A stretch of DNA of 37,109 bases, from positions 1 through 37,109 of the forward strand of contig JAFEER010000090.1 of assembly GCA_018240985.1 (NCBI GenBank). Direction: 5' to 3'. The notes under the pieces are model-generated. The model saw only the letters and a list, made by a program, of their open reading frames with translations. It was not told the DNA's origin and did no database searches. Below, in pieces: positions 23,151 to 31,897 of this stretch (the first letter of the stretch is position 1; every line of letters begins with the position of its first letter). Origin of the DNA: Pseudomonadota bacterium (GTDB lineage: Bacteria > Pseudomonadota > Gammaproteobacteria > Burkholderiales > Burkholderiaceae_C). The position numbers and the translations under genes were made by a program.

Positions 23151-23289
23151 AAATGGCGGTCGGCCGATCGGGTGACCCGTTGCGCGTCGGCATGCGTGGT
23201 CGCGTGCGCCTGCTCAAAGGCCCCGTTCAGGCCAGATGCGGCGGGGGCGTGGGACGGTCACAGCGCGCCCTGGGTTGCCCAGGTAGCAC

Positions 23290-24174
23290 TCAAAGATCAA
23301 GGCTGCGCAGGTAGTCCCTAAACGCAGCGCCCACCTGCGGGTGCTGCAGCGCCAGTTCCACGGTGGCCTCCAAGAAACCTTCTTTGCTACCACAATCGTA
23401 GCGCTTTCCGCTGTACTGGTATGCGTAAACGGTCTCGTGTGCCATCAGGCGCGCGATGGCGTCGGTGAGCTGGATCTCGCCACCCACGCCGCGCGGCTGG
23501 TTGCGGATTTCCTCGAAGATGCGCGGCGTCAGCACGTAGCGGCCGGCCACGCCCATGCGGGATGGTGCCACTTCGGGGGCGGGTTTCTCCACGATTTCAT
23601 CGACGCGCAGCAGCGGCCCGCCGGCCGGCTCGCCCTTGACGATGCCATAGCGGCGCGTGTGCTCCTGCGGCACCTCTTGCACGGCCAGCAGCGATCGGCC
23701 CTGCTTTTCAAACGCGGCCGTCATCTGCGCCATCACGCCCGGGCCGCCGTTCTGGCCGACCATCAGGTCGTCGGCCAGCAGCACGGCAAAGGGCTCGTTG
23801 CCGACCAGGGGCTCGGCGCATAGCACGGCGTGCCCCAGGCCCAGGCTGCGCGGCTGGCGCACGAACAGGCAGTTCATGTCGTCCGGCGCGATGGAGTGCA
23901 CCAGCGCCAGCATGTCGCGTTTGCCGGCCTGCTCGAGTTCGTTTTCCAGTTCGTAGGCGGTGTCGAAATGATCCTCGATGGCGCGCTTGCTGCGGCCGGT
24001 GACGAAGACCATGTCGCGGATGCCGGCCTCGTAGGCCTCCTCGACGGCGTACTGGATCAGCGGCTTGTCCACCACCGGCAGCATTTCCTTCGGGCTGGCC
24101 TTGGTGGCGGGCAGGAAGCGGGTGCCGAGGCCGGCGACGGGGAAGACGGCTTTGCGGACGCGGGTGGTGGTCAT
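23290..24174 (-). CDS. galU: UTP-glucose-1-phosphate uridylyltransferase
   Basis: A 294-residue enzyme that makes UDP-glucose for cell-surface polysaccharides. [20 protein letters not shown] (residues 15-34) is the nucleotide-binding signature; [21 protein letters not shown] and [12 protein letters not shown] follow as in GalU. ATG 24174 has GAGGAA six bases upstream. The open frame extends 31 residues further upstream into the palindromic repeat, and I reject that longer start. It lies downstream of valS, separated by the repeat. Confidence 0.95.
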   Translation of the reverse strand: MTTTRVRKAVFPVAGLGTRFLPATKASPKEMLPVVDKPLIQYAVEEAYEAGIRDMVFVTGRSKRAIEDHFDTAYELENELEQAGKRDMLALVHSIAPDDMNCLFVRQPRSLGLGHAVLCAEPLVGNEPFAVLLADDLMVGQNGGPGVMAQMTAAFEKQGRSLLAVQEVPQEHTRRYGIVKGEPAGGPLLRVDEIVEKPAPEVAPSRMGVAGRYVLTPRIFEEIRNQPRGVGGEIQLTDAIARLMAHETVYAYQYSGKRYDCGSKEGFLEATVELALQHPQVGAAFRDYLRSLDL

Positions 24175-24201
24175 GGGAGGTTCCTCGGGATTGGGCTTTT
24201 C

Positions 24202-24294
24202 TCCCTCCCCCTCTGGGGGAGGGTTGGGGTGGGGGCCAGCGGTGTCGGCATGGCAGGCCGCCCCCATCCCCGCCTTCCCCCAGAGGGGGAAGGA
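24202..24294. repeat. Large palindromic G/C-run repeat between valS and galU
   Basis: Two arms, about 24202-24236 and 24260-24294, are inverted copies with a few transitions; each arm also contains its own hairpin (CCCTCCCCCTCTGGGGGAGG-like). The spacer is about 23 bases. Such G-run/C-run palindromes are, from memory, scattered between genes in many Betaproteobacteria. It would form a strong RNA hairpin in the valS-galU transcript and may stop or slow transcription. Confidence 0.8.
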
Positions 24295-24306
24295 GTAAGA
24301 CAGGGG

Positions 24307-27300
24307 TCAACTCAAGCGCGCGAGCTGCTCCTGGATGCGTGAGAGCGTGCCGCCGAAGTCGGCCACGCGTTTCTTTTCCTGCTCGATCACGGCGGGCGGC
24401 GCCTTGGCGACGAAGGCCTCGTTGCCCAGCTTGGCGTTGGCCTTGGTGATCTCGCCTTGCAGGCGTGCCACTTCCTTGGACAGGCGGGACTTTTCTGCCG
24501 CCACGTCGATCTCGACGAACAGCGCCAGGCGCGCGCCGCCGATGACGTTGACCGGGGCGTTCTGCGCCTCACTGGCCCAGGCTGCGGCGTCGTCAAACAC
24601 CTTGACCTCGCTGAGTTTGGCCAGGTTCTTGAGCACATCGGCGTTGGCGCGCAGGAAGGCTGCGTCCTCGGCCGTATCGGCCACGGCCAGCAGCGGCAGG
24701 CGCTGGGCGGGCGAGACGCCCATCTCGCCGCGCAGCGTGCGGCAGGCGTCCACCATCTGTTTCAGGCGGGCGACGTAGGCGATCGAGGCTTCGTCGATCT
24801 TGGCCGGCTGCGCCTGGGGGTAGGGGGCAATGGCGATGGACGCGCCTGCTATGCGCGCCACCGGGGCCACCACCTGCCACAGCGCCTCGGTCACAAACGG
24901 GATGATGGGATGGGCCAGGCGCAGGATGGCCTCCAGCACGCGGATCAGCGTGCGGCGCGTGCCGCGCTGCTGCTGCGCGCTGCCGGTCTGGATCTGCACC
25001 TTGGCGATCTCCAGGTACCAGTCGCAGAACTCGTTCCAGACGAAGTCGTAGAGCGTGGTGGCGACGTTGTCCAGGCGATAGTCGGCAAAGCCGCGCGCGA
25101 CCTCGGCCTCCACCTTTTGCAGCTGCGAGGCGATCCAGCGATCCGGCTGGCTGAACTGCAGATAGGCCTCGCTGCAGCTGCCGTCGCCGTCAAAGCCGCA
25201 GTCGTAACCCTCGCAGTTCATGAGCACGAAGCGCGAGGCGTTCCAGAGCTTGTTACAGAAGTTGCGGTAGCCCTCGCAGCGCTTGCTGTCGAAGTTGATG
25301 CTGCGGCCCAGGCTGGCGAGCGCGGCAAAGGTAAAGCGCAGCGCGTCGGCGCCATAGGCCGGAATGCCCTCAGGGAATTCCTTTTGCGTGTTCTTGCGCA
25401 CGGTGGGCGCGGTCTCGGGGCGGCGCAGGCCTTGCGTGCGCTTGTCCAGCAGTGGCTCCAGGGCAATGCCGTCGATCAAGTCCACCGGATCCAGCACATT
25501 GCCCTCGGACTTGCTCATCTTCTTGCCATGCGCGTCCAGCACCAGGCCGTGGATGTAGACATGCTTGAACGGCACGCGGCCGGTGAAGTGCGTGGTCATC
25601 ATGATCATCCTGGCCACCCAGAAGAAGATGATGTCGTAGCCCGTCACCAGCACGGAGGAGGGCAGATAGAGGTTGTAGTCGTCGGTGGCGCTGTCCGTCT
25701 GATTGGGCCAGCCCATGGTGGAGAACGGCACCAGCGCACTGGAATACCAGGTGTCGAGCACGTCCTCGTCGCGGCGGAGCAGCTTGCCCGGCGCCTGGGC
25801 CTGCGCTTCGGCTTCCGTTTTGGCGACGTAGACCTTGCCATCCTCGTCGTACCAGGCCGGAATCTGGTGCCCCCACCAGAGCTGTCGCGAGATGCACCAG
25901 TCCTGGATGTTGTTCATCCACTGGTTGTAGGTGTTGACCCAGTTCTCGGGCACAAAGCTGACCTGGCCCGAGGCCACGGCGTCGATGGCCTTTTGTGCGA
26001 TGGACTTGCCGGTGGCATCGCCCTGGCCGACCTTGTTCATGGCCACGAACCACTGATCGGTCAGCATGGGCTCGATCACCTGGCCGGTGCGGGTGCAGAT
26101 CGGCACCATGAGCTTGTGCTTTTTCACCTCGACCAGCAGGCCCAGGGCCTCCAGATCGGCCACCACGGCCTTGCGCGCGGCAAAGCGATCCATGCCCCGG
26201 TATCTTTCCGGGATCGCCCGTTGCCCTTCAAAGTTAGCAAGAGTGTTTGCAACGAAAAACGACCGCTCTCCAGCGTCAAAGCGCTTGCGAAGTTCGAGCA
26301 TCTGAGCAGCATCGTCGCCGGTCGGGTAGGAAACGATGTGCGCTGTCAAATCGAGGACGGTAATCATCGGCAGGCCGTGGCGCTGGCCCACCGCGTAGTC
26401 GTTCTGGTCGTGCGCGGGCGTGACCTTGACCACGCCGGTGCCGAATGCCTTGTCCACATAGGCGTCGGCAATCACCGGAATCTCGCGGTCACAGAGGGGC
26501 AGCTTCACAGTCTTGCCAATCAGGTGCGCGTAGCGCTCGTCCTCGGGATGCACCATCACGGCCACGTCGCCCAGCATGGTTTCAGGCCGCGTCGTTGCCA
26601 CGACGAGCTGGCCCGAACCCGAAGCCGCGAGGCTTCCATCAGGATCTACCAGCGGGTAGGCGATATGCCAGAGCGAGCCGTCCTTTTCCTCGTTCTCCAC
26701 CTCCAGATCCGACACGGCGGACTGCAGCTTCGGATCCCAGTTCACCAGGCGCTTGCCGCGGTAGATCAGGCCCTGTTCATACAGCTTGACGAAGGTCTCG
26801 GTCACCACCTTGGACGGCTTGTCGTCCATGGTGAAGTATTCGCGGCTCCAGTCCACGGTGTCGCCCAGACGGCGCATCTGCGTGGTGATGGTGTTGCCCG
26901 ACTGCTCCTTCCACTCCCACACCTTTTTCAGGAACTCGGGCCGGCCCAGGTCGTGGCGGCTAATGCCTTGTTCCTGCAGCTGGCGCTCGACGACGATCTG
27001 CGTGGCGATGCCGGCGTGATCCGTGCCCGGAATCCAGGCTGTGTTGCAGCCCAGCATGCGGTGATAGCGCGTCAGGCTGTCCATGATGGTCTGGTTGAAG
27101 GCGTGGCCCATGTGTAGCGTGCCGGTCACGTTGGGCGGGGGCAGCTGGATGGCGAACGACGGCGCCGCCGCATCCGGCTGGCCGCTGCCGCGCACGCCGG
27201 CGCGGCCGTAGCCGCGGCGCTCCCATTCCGGCCCCCAATGGGCCTCGAGCTCGGCGGGCTCGAACGATTTGGACAGGGATTGCAGGCCGGGTTGATTGGG

Positions 27301-27312
27301 GGTGTCGCTCAT
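24307..27312 (-). CDS. valS: Valine-tRNA ligase
   Basis: A 1001-residue class Ia aminoacyl-tRNA synthetase. The HIGH box appears as HMGH (residues 67-70, in [11 protein letters not shown]) and KMSKS in [14 protein letters not shown] (about residue 598). The editing domain includes [17 protein letters not shown]. The C-terminal coiled coil typical of ValRS is present ([20 protein letters not shown]). Residues about 321-370 hold an extra segment (from [10 protein letters not shown] to [10 protein letters not shown]) encoded by lower-GC DNA than its flanks and longer than in relatives I recall. No Shine-Dalgarno is clear; a hairpin with U-tract lies seven bases before the start. Confidence 0.96.
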   Translation of the reverse strand: MSDTPNQPGLQSLSKSFEPAELEAHWGPEWERRGYGRAGVRGSGQPDAAAPSFAIQLPPPNVTGTLHMGHAFNQTIMDSLTRYHRMLGCNTAWIPGTDHAGIATQIVVERQLQEQGISRHDLGRPEFLKKVWEWKEQSGNTITTQMRRLGDTVDWSREYFTMDDKPSKVVTETFVKLYEQGLIYRGKRLVNWDPKLQSAVSDLEVENEEKDGSLWHIAYPLVDPDGSLAASGSGQLVVATTRPETMLGDVAVMVHPEDERYAHLIGKTVKLPLCDREIPVIADAYVDKAFGTGVVKVTPAHDQNDYAVGQRHGLPMITVLDLTAHIVSYPTGDDAAQMLELRKRFDAGERSFFVANTLANFEGQRAIPERYRGMDRFAARKAVVADLEALGLLVEVKKHKLMVPICTRTGQVIEPMLTDQWFVAMNKVGQGDATGKSIAQKAIDAVASGQVSFVPENWVNTYNQWMNNIQDWCISRQLWWGHQIPAWYDEDGKVYVAKTEAEAQAQAPGKLLRRDEDVLDTWYSSALVPFSTMGWPNQTDSATDDYNLYLPSSVLVTGYDIIFFWVARMIMMTTHFTGRVPFKHVYIHGLVLDAHGKKMSKSEGNVLDPVDLIDGIALEPLLDKRTQGLRRPETAPTVRKNTQKEFPEGIPAYGADALRFTFAALASLGRSINFDSKRCEGYRNFCNKLWNASRFVLMNCEGYDCGFDGDGSCSEAYLQFSQPDRWIASQLQKVEAEVARGFADYRLDNVATTLYDFVWNEFCDWYLEIAKVQIQTGSAQQQRGTRRTLIRVLEAILRLAHPIIPFVTEALWQVVAPVARIAGASIAIAPYPQAQPAKIDEASIAYVARLKQMVDACRTLRGEMGVSPAQRLPLLAVADTAEDAAFLRANADVLKNLAKLSEVKVFDDAAAWASEAQNAPVNVIGGARLALFVEIDVAAEKSRLSKEVARLQGEITKANAKLGNEAFVAKAPPAVIEQEKKRVADFGGTLSRIQEQLARLS

Positions 27313-27319
27313 GGCAATG

Positions 27320-27344
27320 AAAACGGCATCCCGCGGGATGCCGT
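27320..27344 (-). terminator. Perfect 22-bp palindrome plus U-tract just upstream of valS
   Basis: ACGGCATCCC/GGGATGCCGT around GC (27323-27344) is perfectly self-complementary. On the minus strand it is followed by TTTT and then, seven bases on, by the valS ATG. It has the form of a Rho-independent terminator for the oxidase operon, but its location also covers the place where the valS ribosome site should be, so it may instead attenuate valS. Confidence 0.7.
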
Positions 27345-27400
27345 GCTGTGGCAGTGGTGAGAAGGATGGGGGATTTTATCGCCGCTGGCATACTATTTTT

Positions 27401-27451
27401 TTGATAGCTTATAGCGCTTGTCGGATGGGCGCTATAGCCTATTTTGCTTGG
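27401..27451. repeat. Dispersed Comamonadaceae-type repeat, copy 1 (intergenic)
   Basis: TTGATAGCTTATAGCGC begins the unit; TATAGCGC (27410-27417) and GCGCTATA (27429-27436) form a perfect 8-bp stem. A diverged copy lies inside hemD at 34801-34850, sharing TTGATAGCTT, the GCGC stem and the GCCT end in the same order. From memory, this type of repeat is common between genes in Comamonadaceae. Confidence 0.7.
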
Positions 27452-27455
27452 ATTT

Positions 27456-28061
27456 TTAGCGACTCTGTGCCTGCTCGCGGCGCGCATCCTGGCGCACCAG
27501 CAGCCAGCCCACATGCGCCAGCCAGGCAAGCGCCAGCAGCGCCGCCACACCAATCAGCCATTGGCCCAGGCGCTCCTGGTCGTCCTGCAGGTAGGCGTTG
27601 CACAGGCGCAGGGGCGAATCGACATAGAGCTGCCCGACGACGACCATCATGGGCAGCAGCATGCCCAGGAAGAAACTCTGCAGCACCAGCCCGGCCGGCT
27701 GCCAGGACAGGCGCAGTAGGGCGCCTGCGAGCAGCAGGGCGGCGCATTTGGCGGCTTCGATGTCGCCACGGTAAAGCGCCAGATCCAGCACACGCGGGAT
27801 CATGAGCACGGACAGCACCACGACCACGCCCAGCAGTCCGGCGATGCCGTGGGCGTTCCAGCCGGCGATGGCGCTGCGCGCGCGCGCCGGCAGTGTGGCG
27901 GCGAGCAGGGTGCCGGCCAGCATCAACAGCGGGAACTGCAGCAGCATGTGGCGCCACATGCTGGCCTCAAGCCAGTGGCGTGCAAATGGCAGTGCCAGCA
28001 GCACGAGTAACGCCACCCCTATGGCCGCCTGGTGCCAGGGCTTGCAGGCGGGGCGTTTCAT
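27456..28061 (-). CDS. Polytopic membrane protein of unknown function in the cbb3 operon
   Basis: 201 residues with about six hydrophobic segments (near residues 12-30, 40-57, 72-90, 104-118, 124-145 and 168-188). I do not recognise a family. The stretch SMWRHMLLQFPLLMLAG has His and Met beside a membrane segment, loosely like copper-oxidase assembly proteins, but the match is weak. It overlaps the SCO gene by four bases, so it is made together with a copper chaperone and a cbb3-type oxidase. An assembly or copper-handling role is inference only. Confidence 0.8.
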   Translation of the reverse strand: MKRPACKPWHQAAIGVALLVLLALPFARHWLEASMWRHMLLQFPLLMLAGTLLAATLPARARSAIAGWNAHGIAGLLGVVVVLSVLMIPRVLDLALYRGDIEAAKCAALLLAGALLRLSWQPAGLVLQSFFLGMLLPMMVVVGQLYVDSPLRLCNAYLQDDQERLGQWLIGVAALLALAWLAHVGWLLVRQDARREQAQSR

Positions 28062-28690
28062 TGCGGCCCCCGGGTCAGGTGGCGCGCGTAGTTGAGTGCC
28101 AGCTGCTGCTCCGCCAGGTCGAAGATGCGCACCATGCGCCCCTTGGCATCAAACACCAGCAGGGCGGCGTTGTGCTCATAGTCGCCACGGCCATCGGGGA
28201 TCACGACCACGCCCAGCCGGCGCAGCAGGGCCTGCTGCTGCGCCACGTCGGGCACGCGCACGAAGCGCCACAGGGCGGCCTCGGCGCGCAGGCCTTGCGC
28301 GTAGGCCTGTAGCGCCGTGGGGTCGTCGCGCACGCCGTCAAAGCTGATGGACAGCAGCCTGAGCTTGGCCGGGCTACCCTTTGACCGGTCGGCCTGCAGC
28401 TCGGCCTGCAGCTGCTGGAAGCTGCTGCCCAGCGTCAGGCACACGGTTTCGCAATGCGTGTAGATGAAATCGACGATGGTGACGCCGCCGTCCTCGCTCA
28501 ACAGCGCCGGCAGGCTGCCCTCAACGTCCGGCCCTTGCACCGTGACGGCAGGCGCGGCGACCGGGTGCAGCGCCACGGCCAGGCGGCGTGCGCCCTCGTC
28601 GGTGAAGACCTGGAAGTCGTAGCTCAGCCAGCTGGCTGCGGCCCAGCCGCCCAGCAGCAGCAGGGCGCTGGCCAGGGCGGTGCGCAGCAT
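28058..28690 (-). CDS. SCO1/SenC-family copper chaperone
   Basis: A 210-residue membrane-anchored thioredoxin-fold protein. An N-terminal hydrophobic anchor (residues 3-22) precedes the copper motif THCETVC with Cys80 and Cys84; the third copper ligand is His173 in DYEHNAALLVF. SCO proteins deliver copper to oxidase CuA or CuB sites. A cbb3 oxidase has only CuB, so here it probably serves CuB loading or thiol reduction. Starts six bases after the cytochrome c stop. Confidence 0.93.
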   Translation of the reverse strand: MLRTALASALLLLGGWAAASWLSYDFQVFTDEGARRLAVALHPVAAPAVTVQGPDVEGSLPALLSEDGGVTIVDFIYTHCETVCLTLGSSFQQLQAELQADRSKGSPAKLRLLSISFDGVRDDPTALQAYAQGLRAEAALWRFVRVPDVAQQQALLRRLGVVVIPDGRGDYEHNAALLVFDAKGRMVRIFDLAEQQLALNYARHLTRGPQ

Positions 28691-28696
28691 GACCCG

Positions 28697-29290
28697 TTAC
28701 TTTTCCAAGGCCTTCAGGGCTGCCTCGCCTTCGAAGGGCGTGCTGCGGCTGCCGTCCTTGCGCTCCTGGGCAAACAGGTCTGACGTCACCGCCTCGGCCT
28801 TGTTCGACCAGTTGCCGCGTATGAAGCTGGCCACGCCGGCCAGCTCGGCGTCCGACAGCTGCGCAAAGCTGGGCATGGAGCCGGAGTATTTGTTGCCCTT
28901 CACCGTGATGTCCCCGGTGATGCCGTGCAGCAGGATGTTGGCCAGCACCTTGGTGCTGCCCTGCACCCATTCCGAGCCATCGAGCGGCGGGAACACCCCC
29001 GGCAGGCCGGCGCCCGTGGCCTGGTGGCAGGCGGCGCATTGCGCGGCAAAGATCGCCTTGCCGTCCACGGCGCCACCGCCGGCGCCGGCAACCGGGCCCG
29101 AGAGCTCGGCGCGCGTGCGCTGGTCGCCATAGGCCGAGAGCGTCAGCGGTTCGCTGCGCAGGATGTAGACCACGCCCCACAGCGCCATGACCACGGCAAT
29201 CAGCAGCACGGCCATCGGCATGGGGCGGACGGTTTCCTCGGGGTCTTCGTTTTCGCGCTGTTGTGCGCGCGTGACTGGGTCTTGGCTCAT
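28697..29290 (-). CDS. Membrane-anchored monoheme cytochrome c (CcoP-like subunit)
   Basis: A 197-residue protein. ATG 29290 has AAAGGA upstream; the longer frame is rejected as a basic shadow. One transmembrane segment (about residues 26-44), then a single heme c site CAACH (Cys85, Cys88, His89) and a likely axial Met in SGSMPSF. Normal CcoP has two hemes c; this one has one. With CcoN and CcoO just upstream, it most likely takes the CcoP place as electron-entry subunit. The C-terminal 30 residues are charged and unusual. Confidence 0.88.
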   Translation of the reverse strand: MSQDPVTRAQQRENEDPEETVRPMPMAVLLIAVVMALWGVVYILRSEPLTLSAYGDQRTRAELSGPVAGAGGGAVDGKAIFAAQCAACHQATGAGLPGVFPPLDGSEWVQGSTKVLANILLHGITGDITVKGNKYSGSMPSFAQLSDAELAGVASFIRGNWSNKAEAVTSDLFAQERKDGSRSTPFEGEAALKALEK

Positions 29291-29303
29291 CGTGGCAGTC
29301 CTT

Positions 29304-29954
29304 TCAGGATGCGGGCGCGGACTTTTCGGCCGACGGCGCAGAGGATGTCTTGGCGCCTGTGGCCTCGTGAGGTTCGGGCGGCAGGATCGGGTATTCACGC
29401 TTGAGCGCCTGCAGGTACTTCACCAGGTCTTGCGCCTCGGGCGTGGGCACCACCACCTTGCCCACCGGGGCGGTGCCCGGCGGCAGGTTGAGCGCCTCTT
29501 CGCCCGGATCGACCTTGTCCTTCACGTCGAACAGATAGGGGTAGGACGGCATGATGGACTCGGGCACGTAGGCGCGCGGCTGGTACAGGTGGCCCAGCTG
29601 CCAGTCCTTGCTGGGCTGGCGCACGCCGATGTTGAACAGGTCTGGCCCGGTGCGCATGCTGCCCAGCAGGTGCGGCCGGTCATACACATAGTCGGCCGGC
29701 ACCGAGGCACGGCCCCAGCCGCGCTTGGCGTCCGCGGGGGAGAAGCTGGTCGAGCGCGGCTGCTGGCTGTGGCAGTACATGCAGCCGTTGGCGATGTAGA
29801 CGGAGCGCCCGCGCAGCTCGGCGCTGGTATAGGGCTTGAGCCCTTCGGGCGGCTTGACGTCGTGCTCCTGGATATAGGGCAGGATCACCAGCGCCGAGAC
29901 GGCGATGGCAAAGGTCACCATGGCGCCCGCGGCGAGTTTGGTTTCATTTTCCAT
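29304..29954 (-). CDS. ccoO: cbb3-type cytochrome c oxidase subunit II
   Basis: A 216-residue protein anchored by one N-terminal segment (residues 8-27). The heme c site is CMYCH (Cys58, Cys61, His62), followed by SQQPR and RRGWG-like KRGWGRAS, then DRPHLLGSMRTGPDLFNIG, all CcoO/FixO hallmarks. ATG 29954 overlaps the ccoN end by 11 bases. The C-terminal tail is Ala/Ser/Lys-rich. It passes electrons to the catalytic subunit in the inner membrane. Confidence 0.93.
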   Translation of the reverse strand: MENETKLAAGAMVTFAIAVSALVILPYIQEHDVKPPEGLKPYTSAELRGRSVYIANGCMYCHSQQPRSTSFSPADAKRGWGRASVPADYVYDRPHLLGSMRTGPDLFNIGVRQPSKDWQLGHLYQPRAYVPESIMPSYPYLFDVKDKVDPGEEALNLPPGTAPVGKVVVPTPEAQDLVKYLQALKREYPILPPEPHEATGAKTSSAPSAEKSAPAS

Positions 29955-31599
29955 GAGCGAGCCCCCCGGCCTTGGACTGATTGGAGAAGAGTGCGGCGCC
30001 GGTACGATCCGGGCCGAAGCGCAGCACCATCGCCAGGAAGTGGAAGACGAAGACCACATGGCTGGCCACCATCAACCCGCCGCCAAAGCTGCGCCATTTG
30101 AGCCAGGGCAGGGTGACGGTGACGGATTCGATGAACGGGCGTGCCGGATCGAGCATGGCCAGGCCTTGCAGCCAGCCGCCGTAGGACAGGAAGAAGAAGT
30201 AGATCAGGATGCCGACCGCGGCCAGCCAGAAGTGCAGCGAGATCAGGCGCGGATAGGGCCACTCCCAGTGCATGATGCGCGGCATGATGAAGTAGATGGC
30301 ACCGAACAACACCATGGTGACAAAGCCGTAGGCACCCAGGTGGGCATGGGCCACGGTGTAGTGCGTGAAGTGCGCCACCGCCTGCACCGAGCGCAGTGCC
30401 TCGAACGAACCCTGCAGCGACGACATGAGGTACATGAAGCCGCCGAACATCATGAAGCGCAGCACGGGCGAATAGCGTGCCAGGTGCATGCGCCCCTTCA
30501 TCGTCAGCGCCATGTTGATGGCAAAGGCCAGCACCGGGATGATCATCATCATGCTCTGCACGATGGACAGCGTGACCAGCCAGCCCGGCACCGGCCCGCC
30601 CACCAGGTGGTGGCCGCCGACCTGGGCGTAGAAGAAGGCCAGCGTCCAGAAACCCAGAATGGACAGGTTGTACGAGCGGATCGGCCGCGCAATGATCTTG
30701 GGCAGAAAGTAATAGATGGCGCCCACCCCCACCGGCGTGAACCACAGTCCCAGCACGTTGTGGCCGTACCACCAGTTCATCGCCGCCTGCTGCACGCCGA
30801 ACTGCACGCCCGGCACCTTGCCGACGATGAACAGCAGCGTGATCCACAGCAGCGCGGCGGTGTGGTACCAGGTCGTCACGTAGAGCGATTCGACCTTGCG
30901 ATTGACCAGCGTGTAGAGCACCGGGCCGATGATGCAGATCATGCCGGCGGCAAAGAAGATGCCGATCTGCCAGGGCATCTCCAGGTATTCCAGCCCGTCC
31001 GTCCAGCCCGCGCCGATGGCGCCGACACCGCTGGCGATGGCCACGTTGACCAGCGCGCCGCCCAGCATGATCCACATCGGCCCCATCAGCGGCGTGCGCA
31101 GCAGGCGTGGCATGAGCCAGATGATGATGCCCAGCTCGGCGTTGGTGATCCAGCCATAGAGCACGGCCGTCAGGTGCATGGTGCGCATGCGGCCGAAGGT
31201 CATCCAGGCCTCGCTCACCAGCCAGTCGGGCATGTGCAGCTTGAGCGACGCCGTCAGGCCGGCAATGCCACCGAACAGCAGCCACATGCAGGCGAAGGCG
31301 ATGAACATGAACACCGGGAAGGCGCTGGAGCGGTCGGCATCGACCCGGTCTTCGATCTCATGGGCGTCGGGAAGGTGGGTCGAGTCGCCGGGCTCGGCCG
31401 CGATGGCCTGAAAGCGCTGGTGCTCGGCCTGTCCCAATGCCGGATCGTCGGCATGGCCGATCTCGCCGCGCGCAAAGATGGCCGAGGCCGCCTTGGGGTT
31501 CTCCACCAGCAGGCCCTTGCGCAGCGACCAGATGAAGGCGAACAGTCCAATGACGGACAGCAGAAAGGCGGCCAGCAGGCTCAATATCGCACTGTCCAT
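29944..31599 (-). CDS. ccoN: cbb3-type oxidase subunit I with N-terminal CcoS-like extension
   Basis: A 551-residue terminal oxidase subunit reducing oxygen in the inner membrane. Ligands are visible: low-spin heme His142 (RTMHLTAVLYGW); CuB His280 (WWYGHN), His330 and His331; cross-linked Tyr324 (Y then six residues to HH); and heme ligands His418/His420 (YTVAHAHLG). It departs from classic CcoN in motifs such as HYTVAHAH (classic TDWTxGHVH-like). Residues 1-53, with FAFIWSLRKGLLVEN and then FARGEIGHADDP, resemble CcoS, a separate assembly protein in other bacteria. So this looks like a CcoS-CcoN fusion. First gene of a six-gene minus-strand run. Confidence 0.92.
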   Translation of the reverse strand: MDSAILSLLAAFLLSVIGLFAFIWSLRKGLLVENPKAASAIFARGEIGHADDPALGQAEHQRFQAIAAEPGDSTHLPDAHEIEDRVDADRSSAFPVFMFIAFACMWLLFGGIAGLTASLKLHMPDWLVSEAWMTFGRMRTMHLTAVLYGWITNAELGIIIWLMPRLLRTPLMGPMWIMLGGALVNVAIASGVGAIGAGWTDGLEYLEMPWQIGIFFAAGMICIIGPVLYTLVNRKVESLYVTTWYHTAALLWITLLFIVGKVPGVQFGVQQAAMNWWYGHNVLGLWFTPVGVGAIYYFLPKIIARPIRSYNLSILGFWTLAFFYAQVGGHHLVGGPVPGWLVTLSIVQSMMMIIPVLAFAINMALTMKGRMHLARYSPVLRFMMFGGFMYLMSSLQGSFEALRSVQAVAHFTHYTVAHAHLGAYGFVTMVLFGAIYFIMPRIMHWEWPYPRLISLHFWLAAVGILIYFFFLSYGGWLQGLAMLDPARPFIESVTVTLPWLKWRSFGGGLMVASHVVFVFHFLAMVLRFGPDRTGAALFSNQSKAGGLAHGK

Positions 31600-31646
31600 G
31601 GTGGATTCCTTTTCAGTTCTGGTGGCATGTTTTGTACACCCATGGG

Positions 31647-31660
31647 TTGATGCAACACAA
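31647..31660 (-). promoter_or_regulatory. Imperfect FNR/ANR-type site upstream of ccoN
   Basis: TTGTG-TTGC-ATCAA on the minus strand: the right half equals the FNR half-site ATCAA, the left half has two mismatches from TTGAT. Its centre lies 54 bases before the ccoN ATG. Oxygen-regulated cbb3 operons usually have such a box, but one match at this quality is weak evidence. Confidence 0.35.
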
Positions 31661-31757
31661 GTGCGTCGATGCGGCGCTGTGTTAAGAGGTAAGGCTGGCG
31701 ATCTTATGATTCATTTGCCGTGCATGTTTTTTTGCGCATTAATCCATGCTCAAAACG

Positions 31758-31809
31758 CAGGTACAAGACACAGGTACACAGCGCAGGTACACAGCGCAGG
31801 TACACAACG
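31758..31809. repeat. 13-bp tandem repeat, four units
   Basis: Units start at 31758, 31771, 31784 and 31797. Units 2 and 3 are identical (CAGGTACACAGCG); unit 4 differs by one base and unit 1 by several. A decayed fifth unit (CAGTTGTGCTGCG) follows. The array lies between ccoN and hemY and could vary in copy number. Confidence 0.9.
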
Positions 31810-31897
31810 CAGTTGTGCTGCGCGCGCTATTTCGCTAGCGCGGAGTGCTTGGTCGCTGGAGGTGGGGGCCCGCGGTGCCAGGGCCGTGGCTATGTGT

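Larger units (their letters stand above)
31600..31897. other. Intergenic region upstream of ccoN
   Basis: 298 bases without a gene between ccoN and the hemY 3' end. It contains a weak FNR-like site (31647-31660) and a 13-bp tandem repeat (31758-31809). It is more AT-rich in the middle (31690-31750). It should hold the promoter of the oxidase operon; clear -35/-10 boxes could not be fixed. Confidence 0.6.

Noticed and set aside
23269-23283. Short hairpin CCTGGG-TTG-CCCAGG near the galU 3' end as a terminator
   Set aside because: Only six pairs and no U-tract on either strand; too weak to list as a feature.
23341-24342. Plus-strand open frames opposite galU
   Set aside because: Shadows of galU; no start signals or motifs.
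24457-27117. Long plus-strand open frame (886 codons) opposite valS
   Set aside because: Antisense shadow of valS with no domain; valS has all class I synthetase motifs.
29905-31650. Long plus-strand open frame opposite ccoN/ccoO
   Set aside because: His/Gln/Asp-rich shadow; the minus-strand genes have heme and copper ligands in place.
31758-31809. CRISPR-like array
   Set aside because: Units are 13 bp and directly adjacent with no spacers, and no cas genes are nearby.
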